14,341 bases of DNA, taken from Bacteroidales bacterium UBA4353. Its GTDB lineage: Bacteria; Bacteroidota; Bacteroidia; Bacteroidales; Paludibacteraceae. Under the pieces are notes generated by a model. The model worked only from the letters and a program-made list of their open reading frames with translations, did no database searches and was not told where the DNA came from. Positions 6,558 through 12,402 of this stretch are shown one piece after another. Positions within the stretch are counted from its first letter, which is position 1. The number at the start of each line of letters is the position of its first letter. The position numbers and the translations under genes are program-made. The DNA is taken from the NCBI GenBank assembly GCA_002394025.1, contig DGSV01000121.1, positions 1 through 14,341 of the forward strand, given 5' to 3'.

Positions 6558-7316
6558 CTAATGTCTTATGCGTTTATGGTTTTCGTGCAGGAAGTCATCC
6601 ATCGCCGCAGAGATGCTGGTATATTGCGGGCTTGGCACCTCAATATCCACACGGAATCCCGCTTCACGGGCAGCCTGAGCCGTGGTGGCACCAAGAGTGG
6701 CAAAGATACGCTCTCCCTGTTCAAAATCAGGAAATGTCTCCTTGATGGCATTGACACCCGAAGGGGTATAAACAACGAACATATCATGATCAAGGGGGCT
6801 GTCAGCGCTCAAGTTCTTTACGGTGCGATACATCACAGCACGATCAACACTAACACCATACTTATCAAATATCACCCAGTATTTCTCGGCATTGATATCA
6901 CTCGTGACCATCAGAAATTTTTCTTCGGGCTTTTTCTTCATCAGCGCTACCAGCGACTCAAAAGTTCCATCAACAGGATAGAAAACCTTACGCTTACGAT
7001 AGGTGATATATTTCTGCAAATAACGGGCTATGGTCTCCGAGGTGCAGAAATACTTCATCTCCGATGACACCTCAATGCGCATCTCCTTGCATAAGCGAAA
7101 AAAATGGTTGATACCATGACGCGAGTTAAAGACGATAGCACTATATTTGACTATATCCACTTTTTGCGTACGATACTCCAAAGCATGTATTGGGTCGATA
7201 CGGATTAACTGATTATAGTCTATTTTTACTCCATATTTCTTTTCTATGTCGTAAAAAGGAGAATGAGGATCAGACGGTACAGGTTGTGATATGAGTATCT
7301 TTTTTACTTTAAGCAT
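6558..7316 (-). CDS. hemD: Uroporphyrinogen-III synthase family protein
   Basis: A 252-residue HemD-family protein. The family closes hydroxymethylbilane into uroporphyrinogen III, the branch point to haem, sirohaem and corrinoids. Two alpha/beta lobes are expected; family-like segments are IVFNSRHGINHFF near 61-73, the strand YTPSGVNAIKETF in the second half, FATLGATTAQAAREAG, and the C-terminal PSPQYTSISAAMDDFL. HemD sequences are very divergent and have few fixed residues, so assignment rests on overall pattern and on the position between DUF4271 and rnpA, which I recall as a common Bacteroidales order. No other tetrapyrrole gene is in the window, and many Bacteroidales depend on external haem, so the in vivo role may differ from textbook HemD. 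It lies 49 nt after DUF4271. Confidence 0.82.
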   Translation of the reverse strand: MLKVKKILISQPVPSDPHSPFYDIEKKYGVKIDYNQLIRIDPIHALEYRTQKVDIVKYSAIVFNSRHGINHFFRLCKEMRIEVSSEMKYFCTSETIARYLQKYITYRKRKVFYPVDGTFESLVALMKKKPEEKFLMVTSDINAEKYWVIFDKYGVSVDRAVMYRTVKNLSADSPLDHDMFVVYTPSGVNAIKETFPDFEQGERIFATLGATTAQAAREAGFRVDIEVPSPQYTSISAAMDDFLHENHKRIRH

Positions 7317-7365
7317 GATATAACCTCAATTATACTGCGGATGAAAAGGCCGAATTAATAAGACT

Positions 7366-8073
7366 TTATACTATACCAGTAATAAGATTTGCGTAGTTTT
7401 TTACTAATATTGTGAGTGGTATAATTTCAAGAGTGCAAAGGTACAAAAAAATATGCAAATAGTCGCTAAATTGCGCCGAAAAGTTCTGTAGCATTTTTAA
7501 TACAAAAAGCACTGCCACCACTACTAATGTAATAATTTGTATCACATTAGCCACTATAGTGTCAGGCAGCAGATAGAGCCTGCAAAGTTCCGCCACGAAT
7601 AAGCCTAAAGCAGTGAATAGGTATAACAGCGCGAGCGACGAGATGGTGTCGGTGAATGTCTTCATGGAGAAGAACACGTAGAACAAGAGCACTGTGACGA
7701 GATATTTCAAAAGCAGGTACGCCATTACCAGACCTATGGTGAGCATGAACACCTTATTATTACACGGCACCACGTCGTAGGCGGTCATATATAATGTCAG
7801 CGATAGTGATATGATGGTGAACAGTGTTCCGAATAGTATTGCCCGCCAGTCGATAATGGAGGTGAGTTGGAATATACTGTCTTTTTTTCTCAATCCGAAT
7901 AGAGCCTGCATTCTGTGTCCTAAAACGTCAGGTGTAGCAATCACTGTCACTACAAGGCACAGCATAGCTACTATGACCCAAGCGTTGAGCCAATGCGCGG
8001 ACCATGGTGTCACAACGCGTGCTATACCATCGTGAACTTCAGGACGTAGATAGACAATATCAAGCAGTGTCAT
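7366..8073 (-). CDS. DUF4271 family membrane protein
   Basis: A 235-residue integral membrane protein of unknown function. About six hydrophobic helices are visible at roughly 29-47, 78-97, 107-130, 146-167, 173-193 and 203-223. The last carries the family-like stretch FLYLCTLEIIPLTILVK, which with the hemD neighbour supports DUF4271, a family I know mainly from Bacteroidota. There is no enzyme motif. Its ATG overlaps the stop of the upstream LOG-family gene (ATGA, 8070-8073), so it is translationally coupled to it, and hemD follows after 49 nt. A TACCTTTGC promoter-like box lies inside its 3' end. No function is proposed. Confidence 0.82.
   Translation of the reverse strand: MTLLDIVYLRPEVHDGIARVVTPWSAHWLNAWVIVAMLCLVVTVIATPDVLGHRMQALFGLRKKDSIFQLTSIIDWRAILFGTLFTIISLSLTLYMTAYDVVPCNNKVFMLTIGLVMAYLLLKYLVTVLLFYVFFSMKTFTDTISSLALLYLFTALGLFVAELCRLYLLPDTIVANVIQIITLVVVAVLFVLKMLQNFSAQFSDYLHIFLYLCTLEIIPLTILVKNYANLITGIV
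7436..7443 (-). promoter_or_regulatory. Candidate internal -7 box upstream of hemD-rnpA
   Basis: The minus strand reads TACCTTTG followed by C, a full match to the Bacteroidota -7 element, inside the 3' end of the DUF4271 gene and about 120 nt upstream of the hemD start. No TTTG lies at the usual 19-21 nt spacing; the nearest is 12 nt away. It could give hemD-rnpA their own transcript, but it is also plain coding sequence (Leu-Tyr-Leu-Cys-Thr). Confidence 0.3.
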
Positions 8074-8600
8074 GAGAGCATTTCAAGGGCTTGGTCAATG
8101 GTGTGGGCGACGCGATACAGCTCTTGGCTACCAAATCGCATGAAACCTTCCTTGTTCATGTGGTCCATCATTCGTAGTAGCTCGTCATAAAATCCGAAAG
8201 CATTGACAAGAATGATAGGCACATGGAGTTTGTCGAGTTGCTTGAGCACGACGGCTTCGAAGAATTCATCCATAGTTCCCGGACCGCCGGGCAGTACCAT
8301 TATCGCATCGCTATTCTCCATGAGATATTTCTTGCGTTGCTGCATATCTTCTGTTGCCACAATCTTCTGAATACCTTCATGCAGATAACCGGCGTCGCTC
8401 AGGAATTGAGGTATCACGCCTACCACATAGCCTCCGGCGTCAAGACTTGCCTGCGCCGCGGCATACATCAGACCTTCATTGCCGGCGCCGTAAAAAAGTT
8501 TATCGCCACGTTGAGCTAACTTGCGACCAAAATCAGCAGCCATATCCTTATAACGCTGTGCTATGTTATTACTCGAAGCACAAAAAAGACAAATGTTCAT
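8070..8600 (-). CDS. LOG family protein (TIGR00730; nucleoside 5'-monophosphate phosphoribohydrolase)
   Basis: A 176-residue Rossmann-fold protein of the LOG (Lonely guy) family, which splits nucleoside or cytokinin 5'-monophosphates into base and ribose 5-phosphate. Catalytic signatures are present: MQQRK at 86-90 (arginine of the MxxRK motif) and PGGPGTMDE at 104-112, matching PGGxGTxxE. The usual GGGSxGLMG loop is GAGNEGLMYAA at 38-48, a variant. Length is near the family norm. It is the first gene of the minus-strand operon leading to DUF4271, hemD and rnpA, and overlaps DUF4271 by 4 nt. Bacteria outside plant associations keep such genes probably for nucleotide clean-up, so the substrate is uncertain. 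An octamer tandem array starts only 15 nt upstream of the ATG. Confidence 0.9.
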   Translation of the reverse strand: MNICLFCASSNNIAQRYKDMAADFGRKLAQRGDKLFYGAGNEGLMYAAAQASLDAGGYVVGVIPQFLSDAGYLHEGIQKIVATEDMQQRKKYLMENSDAIMVLPGGPGTMDEFFEAVVLKQLDKLHVPIILVNAFGFYDELLRMMDHMNKEGFMRFGSQELYRVAHTIDQALEMLS

Positions 8601-8615
8601 GATTATAACTTGTAA

Positions 8616-8733
8616 TTAAGTATTTAAGTATTTAAGTATTTAAGTATTTAAGAAGTTGAGAAGTTGAGAAGTTGAGACAATAGAAGTTAAGACAATAGAA
8701 ATTGAGTATTTGAGTATTTGAGTATTTAAGTAT
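8616..8733. repeat. 8-bp tandem repeat arrays upstream of the LOG gene
   Basis: TTAAGTAT is repeated 4.5 times (8616-8652), then AAGTTGAG three times (8653-8676), then two similar 15-mers beginning GACAATAGAA (8676-8705), then TTGAGTAT three times plus one TTAAGTAT (8702-8733). The 8-bp period is exact within each array. The first array begins 15 nt upstream of the LOG start codon. Confidence 0.92.
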
Positions 8734-8737
8734 TAAA

Positions 8738-8802
8738 TTTACTATTTGACAATTGACTATTTTATCATTGATTGAGTTATTTAGTCATTGAGTAATTTGT
8801 AG
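8738..8802 (+). repeat. Direct repeat A
   Basis: This 65-nt AT-rich repeat starts TTTACTATTTGACAATTGA and ends GAGTAATTTGTAG. It equals repeat B (8906-8955) exactly, apart from a 15-nt internal segment (8757-8771) that B lacks. Together A and B flank REP-like unit 1. Confidence 0.9.
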
Positions 8803-8813
8803 CGCGGATGCCG

Positions 8814-8826
8814 CTCCTCCCCTGCC
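8814..8826 (+). repeat. Partial REP-like copy
   Basis: CTCCTCCCCTGCC occurs here and again at 8849-8861, where it opens REP-like unit 1. After this 13-nt identity the two diverge, so this looks like a truncated third copy of the unit. Confidence 0.6.
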
Positions 8827-8844
8827 GAAGGGCAATCCGAGTCA

Positions 8845-8900
8845 AAAACTCCTCCCCTGCCTTTGGAAGGGGAGGTGGCACGCAGTGCCGGAGGGGTAAC
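8845..8900 (+). repeat. REP-like unit 1
   Basis: The unit has an 8-bp hairpin CCTCCCCT/AGGGGAGG (8851-8858 and 8868-8875), a second hairpin GGCAC-GCA-GTGCC (8877-8889), and the terminal motif CGGAGGGGTAAC (8889-8900). The same order of elements is found, inverted, in unit 2. Confidence 0.8.
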
Positions 8901-8905
8901 AGCAT

Positions 8906-8955
8906 TTTACTATTTGACAATTGATTGAGTTATTTAGTCATTGAGTAATTTGTAG
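8906..8955 (+). repeat. Direct repeat B
   Basis: A 50-nt exact copy of repeat A with the 15-nt internal segment missing. It follows REP-like unit 1 after 5 nt. Confidence 0.9.
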
Positions 8956-8969
8956 TAATTTGCAAGTAC

Positions 8970-8989
8970 GGACACGCCGCGGCGTGTCC
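8970..8989. repeat. 20-bp perfect palindrome
   Basis: GGACACGCCGCGGCGTGTCC is self-complementary with no spacer. Its right part, GCCGCGGCGTGTC (8976-8988), recurs at 14274-14286, so it is a dispersed motif. It sits between the two inverted REP-like units. Confidence 0.85.
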
Positions 8990-9024
8990 CGTTACCGGGT
9001 TTAGGAACAAGAAGCAATGAGCCC

Positions 9025-9150
9025 GTTACCCCTCCGCCCTTCGGGCACCGGATTAAGGAGTTCAGAAAAGCACACTGTGCTTTTCATCGAAAAATTTGCG
9101 GGGATATTGCAAATTTTTCTTCTCCCCTTTCTTCGACAGGGGAGGAGTGT
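9025..9150 (-). repeat. REP-like unit 2, inverted and longer
   Basis: Read on the minus strand it opens ACTCCTCCCCT, forms the hairpin CTCCCCT/AGGGGAG (9122-9128 and 9138-9144), and closes with GCCC-GAA-GGGC (9036-9046) and CGGAGGGGTAAC (9025-9036). It differs from unit 1 mainly by about 70 extra nt between the two hairpins, which hold two further perfect hairpins (9065-9085 and 9089-9119). Confidence 0.75.
9065..9119. terminator. Two adjacent perfect hairpins, possible terminators of the antiporter transcript
   Basis: GAAAAGCACA / TGTGCTTTTC (9065-9074 and 9076-9085, one-base centre) and GAAAAATTTGC / GCAAATTTTTC (9089-9099 and 9109-9119, 9-nt loop). On the minus strand both end in T-rich arms downstream of the antiporter stop codon, so they may act as terminators. 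They are also part of REP-like unit 2. Confidence 0.45.
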
Positions 9151-9163
9151 CTGAGGTCATGAA

Positions 9164-9224
9164 TGACTCAATGACTAAATATCACAATCAATATCAAAAT
9201 AGTAAATAGTCAAATAGTCAATTG
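9164..9224 (-). repeat. Inverted repeat C, related to A and B
   Basis: On the minus strand it carries CAATTGACTATTTG (9211-9224) and ATTTAGTCATTGAGT (9166-9180). Both blocks also occur, in the same order, in repeat A on the plus strand. It closes the repeat island on the side of unit 2. Confidence 0.75.
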
Positions 9225-9226
9225 CT

Positions 9227-10711
9227 TTAGTCACCGACTTCAAGGAGTTGGCGTGTTTCGTTCATGCCCGCCTCAGTTTCCGACATCACGAGCAGTGTGT
9301 CGCCGGGTTCGAGGATTGTATTTCCGCGCGGTATGAAATAGTTACGCTTACGTTTTACCATCGCCACGAGGGTATGCTCAGGCAGGTTGAGGTCTATGAG
9401 TCTGTTACCACCGAAAAGCATGTTCGTGGTTACTTTGATTTCCGCCATGGCACTACCGATATCGTCGGAAAAATCGACGTCAAACTCCGTGAGTTTGTCT
9501 TTTTTCTTGACTGGCAGGTCAAGTCTTAGCCAATGCGCAACACTGGGCACCAGAGTGCCCTGAAAGAGCATTGAGAATAAGGTCACAAAAAAGACGATAT
9601 TGAATATCTGGTCGGAATGTTCCACTTGCGCTATCCACGGGTATGTGGCGAACACTATGGGTACCGCCCCCCTTAGTCCCACGAAACTCACAAAACTCCG
9701 CGCCTTGATGCTGAACATCCTGAAAGGTGTGAGGCAAAGCCATGTAGCTATAGGTCTGGAAAAGAGTATCATAAAGCCGCTTATCACGCACCCGAGCAGC
9801 GCTATGGGTATCATCTTGCTGGGCACGGCAAGCAGTCCCAAGGACAGGAACATAATGATTTGCGCCAGCCATGTAAGTCCTTCAAAGAAGCGCACCGAAC
9901 TGCGTTTATGCACAAAACGCCTGTTGCCAAGATATAGTCCTCCCACGTATGCCGCCAGATAGCCATTACCGCCAAGGAATGCCGTAAAACTATATATAAA
10001 GAATGCCACAACGAGCAGCAGAACGGAATATATGGCATCGTTATCGAGGTTGATACGGTTGATGATGAAATGCGCGAGTCTCCCGAGCAGAAGTCCTCCG
10101 GCAAGTCCCAACACGAGTTGCTTGACAAAGGTCCAAACGATAAATCCTCCGCTGACGTCGCCCTGCAACAGTTGTATGAGCACTATTGTCATAAGATATG
10201 CCATAGGGTCGTTGGAGCCCGACTCGAGTTCCAAGAGCGGTCGCAGGTTCTCTTTGAGGGCAAGACCTTTATTGCGCAGTATCGAGAACACCGATGCCGA
10301 GTCGGTGCTTGCCATGACAGCCGCGAGCAGTAGCGACTCTGTGAAGCCAAACTTGATGTTTATCAGCCAAAAGTTAGATACCACGTATATGAATATTCCC
10401 GTGAGCATTGCGGTGATGAATACTCCTGCTGTTGCCATCACAAGTCCCGGAGCTATTACGGGACGTATGTCGGCAATCCGCGTGTCCATGCCGCCAGAAA
10501 AGAGGATGATGACCAATGCCAAAACACCTATGTACTGCGCCAGTAGCGGGCTATTGAAATCGAGGACATCGAAACCGTCGGTACCGGCGGCAAAACCCAC
10601 AAGCAGAAAAAACAGCAACACGGGCACACCGAAGCGTGAACTCGCCTTGCCTACGGCAATGCTGAAAAACATCAGCAAAGAACCTACCAAAAGTAATAAA
10701 TCAAATGCCAC
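9227..10711 (-). CDS. CPA1-family potassium/proton antiporter with TrkA_C domain
   Basis: A 494-residue cation/proton antiporter of the NhaP2/CvrA type, expected to export K+ (or Na+) in exchange for H+ at the inner membrane. About 12 membrane helices fill residues 1-395. Transport-site motifs are ASTDSASVF (134-142), ELESGSNDP (161-169, ND pair of the ion site) and GLRGAVPIV (345-353). A cytosolic TrkA_C (RCK_C) domain lies at about 425-480 (LPEHTLVAMVKRKRN, ILEPGDTLLVM), a fold that in other transporters binds regulatory ligands. The start is GTG 10711: the next Met is residue 14, which would cut into the first helix. It begins 10 nt after the PorX-like gene and is probably cotranscribed with it. 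K+ rather than Na+ is inferred from the family. Confidence 0.92.
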   Translation of the reverse strand: MAFDLLLLVGSLLMFFSIAVGKASSRFGVPVLLFFLLVGFAAGTDGFDVLDFNSPLLAQYIGVLALVIILFSGGMDTRIADIRPVIAPGLVMATAGVFITAMLTGIFIYVVSNFWLINIKFGFTESLLLAAVMASTDSASVFSILRNKGLALKENLRPLLELESGSNDPMAYLMTIVLIQLLQGDVSGGFIVWTFVKQLVLGLAGGLLLGRLAHFIINRINLDNDAIYSVLLLVVAFFIYSFTAFLGGNGYLAAYVGGLYLGNRRFVHKRSSVRFFEGLTWLAQIIMFLSLGLLAVPSKMIPIALLGCVISGFMILFSRPIATWLCLTPFRMFSIKARSFVSFVGLRGAVPIVFATYPWIAQVEHSDQIFNIVFFVTLFSMLFQGTLVPSVAHWLRLDLPVKKKDKLTEFDVDFSDDIGSAMAEIKVTTNMLFGGNRLIDLNLPEHTLVAMVKRKRNYFIPRGNTILEPGDTLLVMSETEAGMNETRQLLEVGD

Positions 10712-10721
10712 GATAATTTTT

Positions 10722-12263
10722 CTATTCTATCTCTATCAACGGTACAAGCATTTCTTCGAGTGATATGCCTCCGTGTTGGAATGTATCGCGATAATAGCCT
10801 ACATAGTAGTTATAATTATTAGGGTATGCCAAGAAGTCTTTGTTTTGCGCGAATATGTAGTGACTTGACACATTGGGCGCCGGCAGTCCTATTTCTTCAG
10901 GGCGGGTGAATGCCACCACCTCACGGTCGTTATAGGCGAGGCTCTTGCCAACTTTGTAGCGCAGGTTGACATTGGTGTTTTTGTCGCCAACGACCTTTAC
11001 GGCATTTGTCACGCGTTTGGTACCATGGTCTGTAGTGATGAGTATCTTATAGCCCAACTTTCTGATTTGCAGCAGCAAGTCTATCGTAGGACTATGTTGG
11101 AACCATGATTTGGTAAGACTGAGATATGCCTGCTCGTCCGCCGCCAACTCGCGCATCATCTGGCTCTCGGTACGGGAGTGAGAGAGCATATCTATGAAAT
11201 TCACCACTACCGCTATCATATCTGCATGCGCGTTACGCGCCGGCAACTGCTCAACGAGTTTTTCGCAGAATGCCGACTCGTTGATTTTGTAGTATTCGGA
11301 GGTCAGTGAGCGCCTGTTACGCTGGAAATAGGCATTGAGCAGTTCCTTCTCATACTGGTTTTTGCTGTCCTCATCACCTTCTTCAACCCAAAGTTGCGGA
11401 TAGCGCTGCTTGATTTGCAAAGGCATGAGGGCTGAGAAGATGCTGTTGCGGGCATATTGCGTGGCGGTAGGCAGAATGGTGCAGTAGAGTTGCTGACTGA
11501 CGATATGGAATTTCTCGGCAACGATATTGTATATCGCTCTCCACTGGTCGTAACGGAAGTTATCGATCACCACGAGGCATACTTTGTCGCCGGCGTTGAG
11601 CCGCGGCATGACCTGCATAGGCATCAGGCGGTGGCTCATGAGCAGTGTGTCGTCGGCAAGCCAGTTTTGATAGTTGCTTCTAACGAGTTTTGCGAATGCC
11701 TTGTTGGCATCGTCATACTGCGTGGAAAGGAGCTGTCGCATACTATCATCGGCATCCTGCAGTGTCTCGCTCCAGCGCACTAAGGTCTGGTAGATATCCA
11801 TGAATTCAGCGAGTGTCCGGGCACTGCTGATGACAAAACTTAGGTCTTGGAACTCTTCGCGGAACGATGCCGTGGCATGGCGACTGACGATGGCCTTACC
11901 GCTGACATGCTTCTTGAGGGTCATCAGTATCTGGTTGGGATTGACGGGTTTAATGAGGTAGTCCGCAATCTTGGAGCCTATTGCCTGTTCCATGATATTC
12001 TCTTCCTCACTTTTGGTAATCATCACTATCGGCACCACGGGGTTGCGTTCCTTAATAATCTGCAATGTCTCCAAACCGCTTATGCCCGGCATATTCTCGT
12101 CAAGAAACACAATGTCGGGATTGGCGGAAGCAAGCAGACTGATGGCGTCGCGACCGCTATTGGCGGTAACAACGTCATAACCTTTCTGATTGAGAAAAAT
12201 GAGATAGGGCTTGAGAAGCTCTATCTCATCATCAGCCCATAGGACAACAGGTCTTTCGTTCAT
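10722..12263 (-). CDS. porX: PorX-like response regulator with PglZ/alkaline-phosphatase-fold domain
   Basis: A 513-residue cytoplasmic two-domain protein. Residues 1-120 are a receiver with D11/D12, phospho-acceptor D55 in FLDENMPG, T83 and K105. A helical linker (about 130-215) leads to a PglZ domain of the alkaline phosphatase superfamily, with metal and catalytic candidates D234 (VVIDNFRYDQ), T266/T268 (LPTATQYARN), D358 and H362 (NFIDMLSH), D412-H413 (TTDHGT) and H497 (QHGG). This is the PorX architecture: in Porphyromonas, PorX with PorY controls the type IX secretion system, and its PglZ domain is reported as a zinc phosphodiesterase on oligonucleotides. No PorY or T9SS gene is in this window, so the role here is open. 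It follows manC after 139 nt holding a 9-bp tandem array, and the antiporter follows 10 nt later. Confidence 0.92.
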   Translation of the reverse strand: MNERPVVLWADDEIELLKPYLIFLNQKGYDVVTANSGRDAISLLASANPDIVFLDENMPGISGLETLQIIKERNPVVPIVMITKSEEENIMEQAIGSKIADYLIKPVNPNQILMTLKKHVSGKAIVSRHATASFREEFQDLSFVISSARTLAEFMDIYQTLVRWSETLQDADDSMRQLLSTQYDDANKAFAKLVRSNYQNWLADDTLLMSHRLMPMQVMPRLNAGDKVCLVVIDNFRYDQWRAIYNIVAEKFHIVSQQLYCTILPTATQYARNSIFSALMPLQIKQRYPQLWVEEGDEDSKNQYEKELLNAYFQRNRRSLTSEYYKINESAFCEKLVEQLPARNAHADMIAVVVNFIDMLSHSRTESQMMRELAADEQAYLSLTKSWFQHSPTIDLLLQIRKLGYKILITTDHGTKRVTNAVKVVGDKNTNVNLRYKVGKSLAYNDREVVAFTRPEEIGLPAPNVSSHYIFAQNKDFLAYPNNYNYYVGYYRDTFQHGGISLEEMLVPLIEIE

Positions 12264-12287
12264 AGTTCAAGTTATTAATCACTTTTG

Positions 12288-12400
12288 ATAGGGCTTATAA
12301 GGCTTATAGGGCTTATAAGGCTTATAGGGCTTATAGGGCTTATAGGTGCTTATAGGGCTTATAGGTGCTTATTGGCCTTATTGGCCTTATTGGTGCTCTA
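12288..12400. repeat. 9-bp tandem repeat array (12 units)
   Basis: Twelve head-to-tail units of consensus RGGCTTATA fill 12291-12400: GGGCTTATA and AGGCTTATA alternate, then two 10-bp units (GGTGCTTATA and GGTGCTTATT) appear, then GGCCTTATT twice and a degenerate last unit. The array starts about 27 nt upstream of the PorX-like ATG and ends just before the manC stop codon. Confidence 0.93.
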
Positions 12401-12402
12401 TT

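Larger units (their letters stand above)
8601..9226. repeat. 626-bp non-coding repeat island
   Basis: This is the only gene-free stretch over 300 bp. It separates the antiporter 3' end from the LOG gene start, both on the minus strand. No open frame resembles a protein. From left to right it holds octamer tandem arrays (8616-8733), direct repeat A (8738-8802), REP-like unit 1 (8845-8900), direct repeat B (8906-8955), a 20-bp palindrome (8970-8989), inverted REP-like unit 2 (9025-9150) with two extra hairpins, and an inverted repeat C (9164-9224). No TAnnTTTG promoter for the LOG operon was found in it. Confidence 0.85.

Noticed and set aside
8616..8733. CRISPR array
   Set aside because: Repeats are 8 bp, head to tail, without spacers, and no cas gene is present.
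8738..8955. Attachment sites of an integrated element
   Set aside because: The repeats enclose only about 100 bp with no integrase or cargo, and no tRNA gene is adjacent.
10032..10763. 243-residue open frame on the plus strand opposite the antiporter
   Set aside because: Antisense shadow of a strongly conserved transporter; low-complexity Ser/Thr/Met-rich translation with no recognisable motif.
12288..12400. Iteron-type replication origin
   Set aside because: No replication initiator gene or DnaA-box cluster is nearby; the neighbours are ordinary chromosomal genes.
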